Assembly: GCF_002093115.1 (NCBI RefSeq) | Contig: NZ_NAAD01000002.1 | Span: 62,001 to 126,000 of the forward strand | Source: Geothermobacter hydrogeniphilus | Lineage (GTDB): Bacteria; Desulfobacterota; Desulfuromonadia; Desulfuromonadales; Geothermobacteraceae | Direction: 5' to 3' | DNA length: 64,000 bases | Shown here: in pieces, positions 1 through 8,043 of the stretch | Position numbering within the stretch: the stretch's first letter is position 1 | Layout: each line of letters begins with the position of its first letter | Made by a program: the position numbers and the translations under genes | Notes under the pieces: generated by a model | The model's database searches: none | What the model was told of the DNA's origin: nothing | Seen by the model: the letters and a program-made list of their open reading frames with translations, nothing else

Positions 1-139
1 ACAGGGCGAAGACCCAGAAGAATTCGGCCACCTTGAGGTCGCTGGCGCGCAGATTTCTTGACGTGATGCTGGCACCGATCATGAAGAAGACCAGTCCATA
101 AAACAGGTAGAGAATAAAATAACCTGCCTCGGCATTCAT
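1..139 (-). CDS. N-terminus of a membrane protein, probably a membrane-bound sensor (partial at window edge)
   Basis: Only the first 46 codons are present; the gene runs off the left edge. The reading frame starts at the ATG at 139, about 11 bases after a GGGAG ribosome site. The peptide begins with a short polar stretch and then a hydrophobic helix rich in Leu, Phe and Tyr (about residues 7-22), followed by a basic SRN-type segment and the start of a second hydrophobic stretch. Membrane histidine kinases and GGDEF proteins often begin with this kind of helix followed by a basic turn, but too little is present to decide. A promoter is visible upstream. The rest of the intergenic stretch up to 306 holds nothing else I recognise except a ten-base palindrome at 233-242. 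Confidence 0.5.
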   Translation of the reverse strand, partial: MNAEAGYFILYLFYGLVFFMIGASITSRNLRASDLKVAEFFWVFAL

Positions 140-200
140 GAGCCGGATACTCCCGTTGGTTGAGCATAAACATGTTCCGAACTTGTAAACCTTTCAAATT

Positions 201-229
201 CTTATAACAATGCCTACACCGAATGTCAC
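201..229 (-). promoter_or_regulatory. Sigma-70-type promoter for the left-edge gene
   Basis: On the minus strand a GTGACA -35 box (224-229) is separated by exactly 17 bases from a TATAAG -10 box (201-206). It lies about 60 bases upstream of the start codon at 139. A perfect ten-base palindrome, TTGCCGGCAA (233-242), sits just upstream of the -35 box and could be an operator. Read by eye only. Confidence 0.5.
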
Positions 230-306
230 GCCTTGCCGGCAAACCTCGCCAACAACATCTTAGGTGTCGACATGGACCGGGATCATCAGCGATTCATCTG
301 TAAACA

Positions 307-468
307 CCTGAATCATTGAGCCCCTTGTCGACGGATAGCACAAGTCATTGTCCTGCCTGAGCTTTCCAAAAATCACCAGCGAACCTATGGGTGCGCTACA
401 GATTTTTGAAAAACCTGTTCAGAACACGCACTTGCACTCTCCATCCAACAGTAACTCACGGATTCAGG
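307..468 (+). repeat. Dispersed 160 bp intergenic element, copy 1
   Basis: This stretch matches 56766-56926 over its whole length (roughly four of five bases by eye, nearly no gaps). Its ends form an inverted repeat: 307-320 and 455-468 are complementary at about 12 of 14 positions. A well conserved core, AAATCACCAGCGAACCT, lies near 372. No open frame is conserved between copies, so it is probably a non-coding mobile or structured element. It lies just beyond the terminator of the octaheme cytochrome gene. Confidence 0.75.
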
Positions 469-474
469 TAAACA

Positions 475-509
475 GAAAAATAGCGTTCCCGGAAATTCCG
501 GGAACGCTA
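475..509 (-). terminator. Rho-independent terminator of the octaheme cytochrome gene
   Basis: A perfect 12 bp stem (481-492 with 498-509) with a five-base loop is followed, in the minus direction, by a run of T (complement of 476-480). It sits about 40 bases beyond the stop codon of the cytochrome gene. Confidence 0.9.
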
Positions 510-547
510 CTCGTTTTCATTGAAGGTTCAGAACTCCGTCAACCACA

Positions 548-2581
548 TTACAGCGGGGCACTCAAGCTGTGGCAACTGCCACAGGTGTTGGTGTAAGGAA
601 CCGGCATCGCGTTGGTTGTGGATGTGTCAGCCTTGGTCGGCACATCCAGCAGGTGCGAACTGATATCGTTGTGGCGATAGGTGGTTCCGGAAGCCCCGAC
701 CTTACCGACGGGATCACCGGCGCCGGACTTGGCGTTCTTGGTGAAATGACACTGGATGCACATGGTCGTTGCGGGCATCGCTGTTGTTCCGGTTTTGGCT
801 TCCATGTGAGCCTGGATATCCGCGCCCTGGGTCGGATGGCAGCCGGCGCACAGGGTGTTGTCGGAGGTGCCGCTGAGCTGGTGCCGGTCGGTTCCCGGAG
901 CATGAATTTCATGGCAGTCGACGCAGGTCTTGAGGGCGCTGCCATTGCGGTATTTCACCGTCTTGATGAAGTCGGTGTACTGCTGGTGATGCGACTTGGA
1001 ATGCAGTCCGTCACCCCACATCGAGCCGGAGTTGGCATCATCGCGGAAGGTGTAGTTGGCCAGGTAATCGGCCCTGCTGCCACCCGGACGCAGCATCTCG
1101 TTAGAGGTGTTGAGCGGCTGGTCGGTATGGGTGCCGAAACTGTTATTCCCTTCCGGACGGCTGTGGCAGCGGCCGCAGATCATCGTCACCCGCGAAACGG
1201 AGAGATTGTTCGGGTTGACGATGGCAACCCCGTTGCCGCCGGCGGCCTGATGCTCGGAACCCGGGCCATGGCAGGTTTCGCAACCAACGTTCATTTCCTC
1301 AGCCTGCCCATTCAGCGGATTGATGGTCCCGTTCGGATCCGCCACCGCCGTGGCCGTGAATGTGCCGTTGGTATTCTGAACAACCTGGTAGCCGTTGTAA
1401 TGGCAGGCGGCACAGTTGATGTCGAAGCTCTTGTCATCATTGGGGAGCGTGAGAGTATCGGTGGCCACATCGTACCAGCGGTCCATGTGATAGTCGCGGT
1501 ACTGCTTGCGGGTCCGGTCGCCCGAAGAGTCATCGCCGCTGGCCTGATACTGCAGCGGCAGCATATGCAGGCTGTCAGAGCCGTCAGCTGCCAGGTAGCG
1601 CTGCTTGTAGACGCCGCCGCCATAAGTCATGACAGCCTCGATCGTTGTCGGGCTGGCCGGGTCGGTGGCATTCAGGACATTGGTGATCTGCATCATGTAC
1701 TTGTTCGTGGTCGAATCCTTGTACAAGCGCACGGTCGCGTAAACGGTATGCCCCACTCCCGGATCGGTCATCTGGGTCTGGAACTTGTCAAATCCGCGGG
1801 TGGCATCGTAGTCATAAAAATAAACCGTCGTGCCGCCGCTGGTGATATCACCGGCGGTGAACATGTCAACACCGGCCATGTAATTGTAGATGCCGTCATT
1901 GGCGTCGAACCGGGTCAGGTCCTGCAGGCCGCTCGGCGAGCCGATATTCATGATGCCGTGCTTGTGCGCCGTCTGCATGACACCACTCTTGTCCGGAGCA
2001 TCGGTCCCGTCGTGACAACTCAGGCAGGCGCTGGAACCGATATAAGTGGCCGTGGCCGACGGTGTCGTCGACAGCTCAACGGCCGTCACCTTGTTGTTCA
2101 GGGACGCACCGGTCACAGCGTTACGGCAGAGACTGCCGCCCGGGAGATGACTGCTGTCGGCCGTGTCGGGAGCCACATAGATGAAAAACTTGTCACTGGC
2201 GGCGGTCGACAACCCTTTCAAAACAGCCTTGCCGCTGGCATCGGTCACCGCGGTTACATAGTTGGCAACACCACCGCTGGTGGGAGTGAAGTTGCCGTTG
2301 ACCAGATCTTCCAGGGGTTCATCAACGTTCATCGAAGCGGGAGCGTAGTCGCCGTCCGCCTGCAGGGTAATCGGCTGGGCCGAGATTTCGGTCACATCAG
2401 CCGCAGGGATGGCGAAAACCGTCGCGCCTTCCACGACGTTCCCGGCCGTATCCGTCACCTTGACCGTTGGCTGAATGGCCGGAGCGTTATCACTGTCGCT
2501 GCAGCCGAAAAGCAGAAATACACTCGTCGCCGCCAGAGCGACATAAACCCAGGACCTCCACATCCTTCCCTGTCTTGTCAT
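548..2581 (-). CDS. Octaheme c-type cytochrome, predicted lipoprotein
   Basis: This predicted envelope electron-transfer protein has 677 residues. A signal sequence ends in a lipobox (LFG before Cys27). Residues 35-140 look like an Ig or carboxypeptidase-regulatory-like beta domain (VTDTAGN, VTDASGKAVLKG). Eight CXXCH haem sites follow, beginning near residues 186, 390, 434, 469, 553, 578, 608 and 667. The wide gap between sites 1 and 2 and the CETCHGPGSEH motif recall cytochrome c554-type multihaem proteins. I start at the ATG at 2581 because an AGGAGG site lies just before it; the ATG 15 bases upstream would place that site inside the gene. It is a single-gene unit with its own terminator. 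Surface location is inferred from the lipobox. The electron donor and acceptor are unknown. Confidence 0.88.
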   Translation of the reverse strand: MTRQGRMWRSWVYVALAATSVFLLFGCSDSDNAPAIQPTVKVTDTAGNVVEGATVFAIPAADVTEISAQPITLQADGDYAPASMNVDEPLEDLVNGNFTPTSGGVANYVTAVTDASGKAVLKGLSTAASDKFFIYVAPDTADSSHLPGGSLCRNAVTGASLNNKVTAVELSTTPSATATYIGSSACLSCHDGTDAPDKSGVMQTAHKHGIMNIGSPSGLQDLTRFDANDGIYNYMAGVDMFTAGDITSGGTTVYFYDYDATRGFDKFQTQMTDPGVGHTVYATVRLYKDSTTNKYMMQITNVLNATDPASPTTIEAVMTYGGGVYKQRYLAADGSDSLHMLPLQYQASGDDSSGDRTRKQYRDYHMDRWYDVATDTLTLPNDDKSFDINCAACHYNGYQVVQNTNGTFTATAVADPNGTINPLNGQAEEMNVGCETCHGPGSEHQAAGGNGVAIVNPNNLSVSRVTMICGRCHSRPEGNNSFGTHTDQPLNTSNEMLRPGGSRADYLANYTFRDDANSGSMWGDGLHSKSHHQQYTDFIKTVKYRNGSALKTCVDCHEIHAPGTDRHQLSGTSDNTLCAGCHPTQGADIQAHMEAKTGTTAMPATTMCIQCHFTKNAKSGAGDPVGKVGASGTTYRHNDISSHLLDVPTKADTSTTNAMPVPYTNTCGSCHSLSAPL

Positions 2582-2783
2582 AACGCCTCCTGTCATACGG
2601 TTAGGTGTGCGCGTTATCTTGCCGACGGACCTGCGGTCTTCAGGCAGGATGACACAATGATGAGCCTAATCTTAACAGGGGCGAATTATTGGTCCAGATA
2701 AATTAAAAATATTTTTACTCTTTTTTTGTGGACTTTATTTCACATCAGGACGATTCCGGTAAGGATTAGGAGACGCGGTCCGG

Positions 2784-4433
2784 CTAGTCCTGGAGAACCT
2801 TCAACAGATGCGGGACCAGCTGTTTCTTGCGGGAAAGGACGTTTTTCAGTTCGTAGAGATTCTCTTCAAGGCGGGGATAGCCGATGACGTAGGGTAATTG
2901 CGGATCCCCGAGAGCCAGCAGCAGACTGGTGCCGCGGACAATATCACTGACCAGCAGGCCGATGGTTCCAAGGTCGCGTTGCCGACGGATTTCAGCAAGG
3001 GCCTGCTCGATCTCATCCTTGAGGTCGTAAAACTCGGCGAAATTGACCACTTCGACCTGGCCGATACCGAAGCGTCGATCACCGGCGGAAAATTCCTTGA
3101 AGTCGGACAACACCAGTTCCCGGCGGCTGGAGAAACCGGCCAGGGAGCTGCCGGCCTGAAAAATTCGTTGCCCGAATTCGACCGGATCGAACCCCGCCAG
3201 CGATCCGAGCCAGTCGGCCAGTTCCCGATCGAGGTCGGTGGTGGTCGGCGACTTGAAGATCACCGTATCGGTCAGCAGCCCGGCCAGCATCAACCCGGCA
3301 AAAGCCGGTTCCGGATCAATCCCGGCCTGGCGGTAGAGAGTAGCGACAACGGTACAGGTACTGCCGAGAGGCTGGTTGACAAAACGGATCGGCTGATCGG
3401 TATGGAAGTTGCCCAGCCGATGATGATCAATCACCTCGAGGATCTCAACCTTGTCGGCCCCGGGAACCGCCTGGGACAGCTCATTGTGGTCGACCAGGAT
3501 CAGTTTCAGCGGCGAAGGGGCCAGCAGGTTGCTCTTGGTGGCGATGCCGCGGACCCGGCCGTCACCATCAAGAACCAGGGCGCCGGGCTGGTCACTGTGC
3601 ACCAGCTTGAGACGCAGATCCTCGACCTTGTCCCCCAGTTCGACACTGAGAAATTGGCCGTCAACAAGTTCTCCGACCGGCGTAGCCAGTCGGCTCAGCC
3701 AGGTGCCGGTCGCGGTGTCGAACCCGGTCGACAGCACCGTCACCTGCCGCTGCCGGGCCCGCTCGACAATCTCCTCGGGGACCGGACAGCCGCCGGTGAC
3801 CACCAGGACCCGCACCCCGACCTCGACCGCCTCCCGCTGCACGCTCTCGCGGTCACCGGTGACCAGGATCATCTTGCGCGGGTCGCGGCCATGGATTTTC
3901 TGATGCAGGGTGTCGGTCGCCATGGCACCGACGTAGAGATTCAGTTCTTCCACCCGGGATGGGTCAAAAGAGGTCAGATCCCGGGCCTGCAGACAGGCTT
4001 TCAGTACCGCGGGAGAGGTCAGCACCCTTCTGATATCAGCCTCGCGGCGCGGCACCAGGAAACATTCGGTGACCCGTTTCAGCACCAGCAGCCCGAGCGG
4101 CGCCCCGTCCTCGTCAACGACCGGCAATTGACGGATGCCATGCAGGTGGAACAACTCCATCGCCCGTGACAACGGAGCGTCGGCGCCGATGGTGACAACA
4201 TGATCGCCGATCACGTCCGCCACCCGCGGATAGACATCGTTCAACAGCCTGGGCAACGGCAATGACAGCTGTTCGAGGATAAACTCGGTCTGCCGGTTCA
4301 GATGACCGGCCCGGGCCGGTTCAACACCGGACATCCCCTGGCGCTGCCGCAGCCGCGCATACGCCATGGCACTGCAGATCGAATCGGTATCCGGATTGCG
4401 ATGACCGATAACGTAAATACGTTCATTGGACAT
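2784..4433 (-). CDS. ppaC: Family II manganese-dependent inorganic pyrophosphatase with CBS and DRTGG domains
   Basis: The cytoplasmic enzyme hydrolyses pyrophosphate to phosphate. The 549-residue product has the DHH-family phosphoesterase signature: GHRNPDTDS near residue 9, a VDHNE motif near 325 and a DHH motif near 345. Between the first motif and the rest lies a long regulatory insert with a CBS pair and a DRTGG-like domain. In known relatives this insert binds adenine nucleotides, inhibiting or activating the enzyme. The start at 4433 fits the conserved N-terminus and overlaps the end of the upstream DUF3108 gene by 11 bases, implying translational coupling. No terminator is obvious downstream. 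Confidence 0.93.
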   Translation of the reverse strand: MSNERIYVIGHRNPDTDSICSAMAYARLRQRQGMSGVEPARAGHLNRQTEFILEQLSLPLPRLLNDVYPRVADVIGDHVVTIGADAPLSRAMELFHLHGIRQLPVVDEDGAPLGLLVLKRVTECFLVPRREADIRRVLTSPAVLKACLQARDLTSFDPSRVEELNLYVGAMATDTLHQKIHGRDPRKMILVTGDRESVQREAVEVGVRVLVVTGGCPVPEEIVERARQRQVTVLSTGFDTATGTWLSRLATPVGELVDGQFLSVELGDKVEDLRLKLVHSDQPGALVLDGDGRVRGIATKSNLLAPSPLKLILVDHNELSQAVPGADKVEILEVIDHHRLGNFHTDQPIRFVNQPLGSTCTVVATLYRQAGIDPEPAFAGLMLAGLLTDTVIFKSPTTTDLDRELADWLGSLAGFDPVEFGQRIFQAGSSLAGFSSRRELVLSDFKEFSAGDRRFGIGQVEVVNFAEFYDLKDEIEQALAEIRRQRDLGTIGLLVSDIVRGTSLLLALGDPQLPYVIGYPRLEENLYELKNVLSRKKQLVPHLLKVLQD

Positions 4434-5277
4434 TGTTTGATCCTTTGATCCGGGTTCCCCTGACATCTCCCATGCCGAGCACCTTTTCCACCACGCCGCC
4501 ATCGGGAACCCGGTCGGCATTGAACCAGACATAGACCTTGCCGCCGCCGGTCTTGAAAACCTCGGGATCAAGAGTCACCCGGCAGAGAACATCCCCCTCG
4601 GGAATCTTCAACTTTTTCGGCCATTCACTTCGGGTCAGCACATCAATGAGGATTTCGGAGGGCCCCTTGCGGGTGAACGTCGGGATTCTCACATTGCGCC
4701 CCGGACGCAGGGGGCCGTAATAACCGGCGCGGAAGTTGTAAAACGCGGCCAGGATATCCTGCGGCTGCTCACCTTCAGCCATCGGCAGCGACTCCCCGCT
4801 GCTGATCTCGCCATTGCGCTCAACGCTGACCTCCACCAGGCGATCAACGTAGTTGAAAGTATAGATTTTGGTGCGGCCGCGACGTTTCCTGCCCTTCCCT
4901 TTGAAGATCGTTGACGAATGACTGATGGTCAACAGCCGACCGTCCTCACCACGGCGCAACAGGGACTCATAACGCTGCAGCCGATCCCGGGTCAGCCAGG
5001 CCGCCAGACCGAGTGTCTTCGCTTCGAGTACGGCGCGATAACGTCCCGTCTCTTCGGTGGTGACGAGACTGAGTTCTCCACTGGCCAGACGATCGAACCA
5101 GAGAAAGGCGATATCGAATGACTGGCGTTCCCCCAGCATCCGGTCTAGAGGATCCGGATCAGCGGCAACGACCGGCGCCGGTGATCCGAACCCGGTTTGC
5201 GTCGTCATGACATCGGCCGACCGAACCGGGGCGGCCATGACCAGGAAGATCCCCAGCAACAACAGGATTCGCGACAT
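4423..5277 (-). CDS. DUF3108 domain protein, predicted periplasmic
   Basis: The product has 284 residues. It begins with a clear signal peptide (hydrophobic residues 4-15, cleavage probably after a Ser-Ala near 20). The mature part fits the DUF3108 family: a beta-rich protein with a GE.S pattern near residue 67, a late FNYVD segment and a DPEVFKTGGGKVYVWF-type C-terminal strand. Function is unknown; members are envelope proteins sometimes linked to outer-membrane lipids. It lies three bases after the CaCA exchanger gene and overlaps ppaC, so exchanger, DUF3108 and ppaC are probably one transcript. Confidence 0.75.
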   Translation of the reverse strand: MSRILLLLGIFLVMAAPVRSADVMTTQTGFGSPAPVVAADPDPLDRMLGERQSFDIAFLWFDRLASGELSLVTTEETGRYRAVLEAKTLGLAAWLTRDRLQRYESLLRRGEDGRLLTISHSSTIFKGKGRKRRGRTKIYTFNYVDRLVEVSVERNGEISSGESLPMAEGEQPQDILAAFYNFRAGYYGPLRPGRNVRIPTFTRKGPSEILIDVLTRSEWPKKLKIPEGDVLCRVTLDPEVFKTGGGKVYVWFNADRVPDGGVVEKVLGMGDVRGTRIKGSNNVQ

Positions 5278-5280
5278 GCC

Positions 5281-6219
5281 CTACCTCCAGAAAACCATCC
5301 CGATGAAGAGAACATAACAGACCAGCAGCAGCAGACCATGCAGCCGGTTGAGCCGGCGCCCCAGGCAGATCAGCAGCAATCCGGCACTGAAAGCGATCAT
5401 CACCGGCAATTCAACCCACAGCAGCGTGGGCTGAACCGCCAGCGGACTGAACAGCGGACAGAGGCCGAGAACAAAGAGGATATTGAAAATATTGCTGCCG
5501 ATGACATTGCCGATCGACAATTCCATCTCACCCTTCCAGGCGCTCATCAGCGAGGCGGCCAGCTCCGGCAGGCTGGTTCCCAGGGCGACCACGCTGATAC
5601 CGATGACCAATTCCGAAATACCGAAATGACGGGCAATGGTCATTGCCGACCGAACCATCATCTCGGCACCGATACCGAGCCCGATGATACCGGCGACAAT
5701 CAGCAGCAGGTCGCGCCCCCGACGCGCCTGTTCCTCGCGCACCCGGTCCGTATCCACCCGTTCCACCTGACCGCTGCGGGCACTGCGCAGGCAATAGCCG
5801 AGAAAACAGCACAGCAGTACCAGCAGCACCAGACCGTTGCCCGCGGAAATCATGCCGTCAAAACAGAAGGCATACAGCAGCAGCGAAGAACCGATCATGA
5901 ACGGCAGTTCCCGCCTGATGACGCTGGGAGCGACGGTCATCGGACAGAGCAGTGCGGCCGCGCCGAGAATCAGACCGATATTGGCGACATTTGAGCCGAC
6001 AATGTTGCCGACCGCCAGATCGGCCGAACCGCGCATGGCGGCGACCAGCGAGACCAGCATCTCCGGCATGCTGGTGGCAAAAGCAACCACCGTCATGCCG
6101 ATGATAAGCGGACGTATCCCGTAGGAGAGAGCCAGCCTGGAGCTGCCGTTAACCAGAAAATCGGCACCGAAGTAAAGCATCAGCAGTCCGGCCAGAAACA
6201 GCACTGAAGCGAGCAGCAT
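5281..6219 (-). CDS. CaCA-family sodium/calcium exchanger (YrbG-like)
   Basis: This inner-membrane antiporter, probably Na+/Ca2+, has 312 residues and about ten hydrophobic helices in two halves. Both alpha repeats are visible: FATSMPEMLVS with GNIVGSNVANI in the first half and ALGTSLPELAAS with GNVIGSNIFNI in the second. The acidic Glu in each PE motif is the expected cation ligand. The central loop (around residues 150-170) is charged and short, as in bacterial YrbG-type proteins. It is the first gene of a run with the DUF3108 protein and ppaC; an AAGGA site precedes the ATG at a somewhat long distance. Confidence 0.9.
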   Translation of the reverse strand: MLLASVLFLAGLLMLYFGADFLVNGSSRLALSYGIRPLIIGMTVVAFATSMPEMLVSLVAAMRGSADLAVGNIVGSNVANIGLILGAAALLCPMTVAPSVIRRELPFMIGSSLLLYAFCFDGMISAGNGLVLLVLLCCFLGYCLRSARSGQVERVDTDRVREEQARRGRDLLLIVAGIIGLGIGAEMMVRSAMTIARHFGISELVIGISVVALGTSLPELAASLMSAWKGEMELSIGNVIGSNIFNILFVLGLCPLFSPLAVQPTLLWVELPVMIAFSAGLLLICLGRRLNRLHGLLLLVCYVLFIGMVFWR

Positions 6220-6387
6220 AAAAAAAATCTGTCCTTGGTCAATAGCGACGTTGTGCTCCGGTCAACCATCCCGGAAATGGCGCAAGTTTACTGTCTGCAG
6301 GCACCCAAGTCGAGAGCTTATTTGTCCTCACCAGCATCCATTCCTTCCTCTCGCCGGAATCATGACGGCAACACATTTGAATTCGGG

Positions 6388-6427
6388 TTGACGCGATGCC
6401 GCCACAGGGCATAATATTCATATATGA
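6388..6427 (+). promoter_or_regulatory. arsR-type promoter with palindromic operator at the start site
   Basis: A TTGACG -35 box (6388-6393) and a TAATAT -10 box (6412-6417) are 18 bases apart. Immediately after the -10 box is the perfect palindrome TCATATATGA (6418-6427), which would overlap the transcription start. AT-rich palindromes at this position are typical autorepression operators of ArsR/SmtB regulators. The rest of the 285 base gap upstream (6220-6387) shows nothing I recognise. Confidence 0.6.
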
Positions 6428-6504
6428 TGTTTTTCATTCGACCTGAATCCCCCGGCCTGCACCGGCCTGAAAGATGAAGGTCTCATTTCAAGGTGGGTGC
6501 GCAG

Positions 6505-6810
6505 ATGATGAACAAGATGCCGTTTGACAAGGGACTCAGTTACGATCGCCAGGCAGAGATACTCAAGGTTCTCGGCCACCCGGTGAGGTTGAAAATCGTT
6601 GCCGGACTGGCAACCGAAACCTGCAACGTGAAGAAGATATGGGAATGTCTTGAACTGCCGCAGGCCACGGTCTCACAGCATCTTGCACTGCTCAAGAACA
6701 AGGGAATCATCCAGGGGCGCCGCGAGGGGGTCGAAGTTTACTATCATGTCGTTTCCGACGAGGCCCGCCAGATTGTCGATGCCCTGTTCGAGCCGATGGC
6801 CTGCGCATGA
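6505..6810 (+). CDS. ArsR-family winged-helix transcriptional regulator
   Basis: The product is a small (101 residue) DNA-binding repressor. The winged helix-turn-helix is clear: LKVLGHPVRLKIVAGL, then the recognition helix LPQATVSQHLALLKNKGII and the wing GRREGVEVYYHV. Two cysteines (in ETCNVKKIWECL, before the recognition helix) lie near where metal- or thiol-sensing Cys occur in some ArsR proteins, and another Cys is next to the C-terminus. I start at the ATG at 6505, preceded by AAGGTG; a GTG at 6493 is also possible. It overlaps the following methyltransferase gene by four bases (ATGA). The inducer cannot be read from sequence; metal, sulfide or redox are options. Confidence 0.88.
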   Translation: MMNKMPFDKGLSYDRQAEILKVLGHPVRLKIVAGLATETCNVKKIWECLELPQATVSQHLALLKNKGIIQGRREGVEVYYHVVSDEARQIVDALFEPMACA

Positions 6811-7982
6811 AAACCCTGATCCTGCACCGGGGTCACGATCGCCGGTCCCGCAGCGGTCACCCCTGGATTTTCAGCAACGAAATCGCCCGGCTCGAGGGGG
6901 CTCCGGAACCCGGAGAGGCCGTCGAAGTCCTGTCTGCGCGTGGTGAATTCATCGGCGTCGCCTACTACAACCCGCGACCGCTGATCGCCGCCCGTCTGGT
7001 CACCCGTCAACGCGAATCGATCGACGAAACCGATTTTTTCCGCCGCAAATTTCTGGCCGCAACCGATTACCGGCAGAAGATCTACGGCGATCTTCCGGCC
7101 CTGCGCCTGGTGCATGGAGAGGGCGACGGTCTGCCCGGCCTGGTCGTTGACCGTTACGGAGATGTGCTGGCAATCCAGCTGCTGACCCTGGGCATGGAAC
7201 GGCGCAAAAGCCTGATCCTGGAGGCCCTGCTTGACATTTTCTCTCCCCGGGCAATCGTCGCCCGCAACGATGTCGCGGTACGAGAACTGGAAGGACTGGA
7301 TCGCGCGGTCGAACTGCTGCACGGGGAACTGCCGCAGGAGTTGATCATCAATGAGCATGGCCTGCGCTTCAAAATCGACCTGATGGAAGGTCAGAAAACC
7401 GGTCATTTCTTCGACCAGAAAGAAAATCACCAGGCCTTGAGAGGCCGGGTTGAAGGCCGACAGGTCCTTGATCTGTTCTGTTACTCGGGCGGCTGGTCGG
7501 TGCATGCCGCCCGCTTCGGTGCCCGTGAAGTCCTCGGCGTCGACATTTCAGCGGGGGCCATCGCCCTGTCGGAAGCCAACGCGCGGCTCAATTATCAGGA
7601 TAATGTCTGCCGTTTTGAACGGGCCGATGTCTTTGAGCTGCTGCGTGAGATGGGACGCGAAGGCCGGCAGTTCGGCACCATCGTGCTCGACCCGCCGGCT
7701 TTCGTCAAAAGCAAAAAGCGCCTGCCGGAAGCGATTCGCGGCTATTTGACCATCAACCGCCGTTCGCTGGAACTGATCGAGCCGGGCGGCTACCTCTTCA
7801 CCTGCAGCTGTTCCTACCACCTGAAACGGGATATTTTTCTCGACACCCTGCGCAAAGCGGCCACCCAGGCGGGACGGACGGTACGCCTGCTGGAAATGCG
7901 CGGCCAGGCCTACGATCACCCGGTACTGCTCTCCTGCCCGGAGACCGAGTATCTCAAGTGCGCGGTCCTGCAGGTCCTTTAG
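6807..7982 (+). CDS. RlmI/RlmK-type SAM-dependent rRNA methyltransferase
   Basis: Members of this family methylate cytosine in 23S rRNA. The 391-residue product has an N-terminal PUA-like RNA-binding domain (about 1-75), a linker domain, and a Rossmann methyltransferase domain from about residue 205. SAM motif I reads DLFCYSGGWSVHAA, the acidic loop reads GVDIS, motif IV reads LDPPAF, and a CSCS segment follows, as in RlmI-type enzymes. The length matches the family. The start codon overlaps the arsR stop (ATGA), so the two are co-transcribed, an unusual pairing for a housekeeping rRNA enzyme. Confidence 0.88.
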   Translation: MKTLILHRGHDRRSRSGHPWIFSNEIARLEGAPEPGEAVEVLSARGEFIGVAYYNPRPLIAARLVTRQRESIDETDFFRRKFLAATDYRQKIYGDLPALRLVHGEGDGLPGLVVDRYGDVLAIQLLTLGMERRKSLILEALLDIFSPRAIVARNDVAVRELEGLDRAVELLHGELPQELIINEHGLRFKIDLMEGQKTGHFFDQKENHQALRGRVEGRQVLDLFCYSGGWSVHAARFGAREVLGVDISAGAIALSEANARLNYQDNVCRFERADVFELLREMGREGRQFGTIVLDPPAFVKSKKRLPEAIRGYLTINRRSLELIEPGGYLFTCSCSYHLKRDIFLDTLRKAATQAGRTVRLLEMRGQAYDHPVLLSCPETEYLKCAVLQVL

Positions 7983-7985
7983 CAA

Positions 7986-8041
7986 GGGCTGATGAAAAAC
8001 GTCCATCTGCGACGTTGGACATTTTTGCCCCCCCGGGGGGA
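7986..8041. repeat. Collapsed copy of the 126 bp palindromic repeat, possibly acting as a bidirectional terminator
   Basis: Bases 7986-8010 match one arm of the repeat arrayed at 29547-29976, and 8011-8031 match the opposite arm; about 80 central bases are missing. The two arms now form a hairpin (AAAAACGTCCA against TGGACATTTTT, one mismatch) with A and T runs on its flanks. It sits exactly between the convergent stop codons of the methyltransferase gene and bioC. A C7G6 tract follows at about 8028-8041. Confidence 0.65.
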
Positions 8042-8043
8042 GA

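Noticed and set aside
348-596. Open frame of 82 codons crossing the dispersed element and the terminator
   Set aside because: It runs through a strong terminator hairpin and the frame is not kept in the second copy of the element.
569-2701. A 710-codon open frame on the plus strand opposite the octaheme cytochrome
   Set aside because: Its product is low-complexity and resembles no family, while the minus strand has a signal sequence, eight CXXCH motifs, a ribosome site and a terminator. GC-rich codon usage keeps the opposite frame open.
2582-2783. c-di-GMP (GEMM) riboswitch upstream of the cytochrome gene
   Set aside because: Such riboswitches are common before cytochromes in this group, but I could not find the conserved core here or upstream of the other cytochrome genes.
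6239-6421. A 60-codon minus-strand frame between the exchanger and arsR
   Set aside because: It covers the arsR promoter and has no ribosome site or recognisable product.
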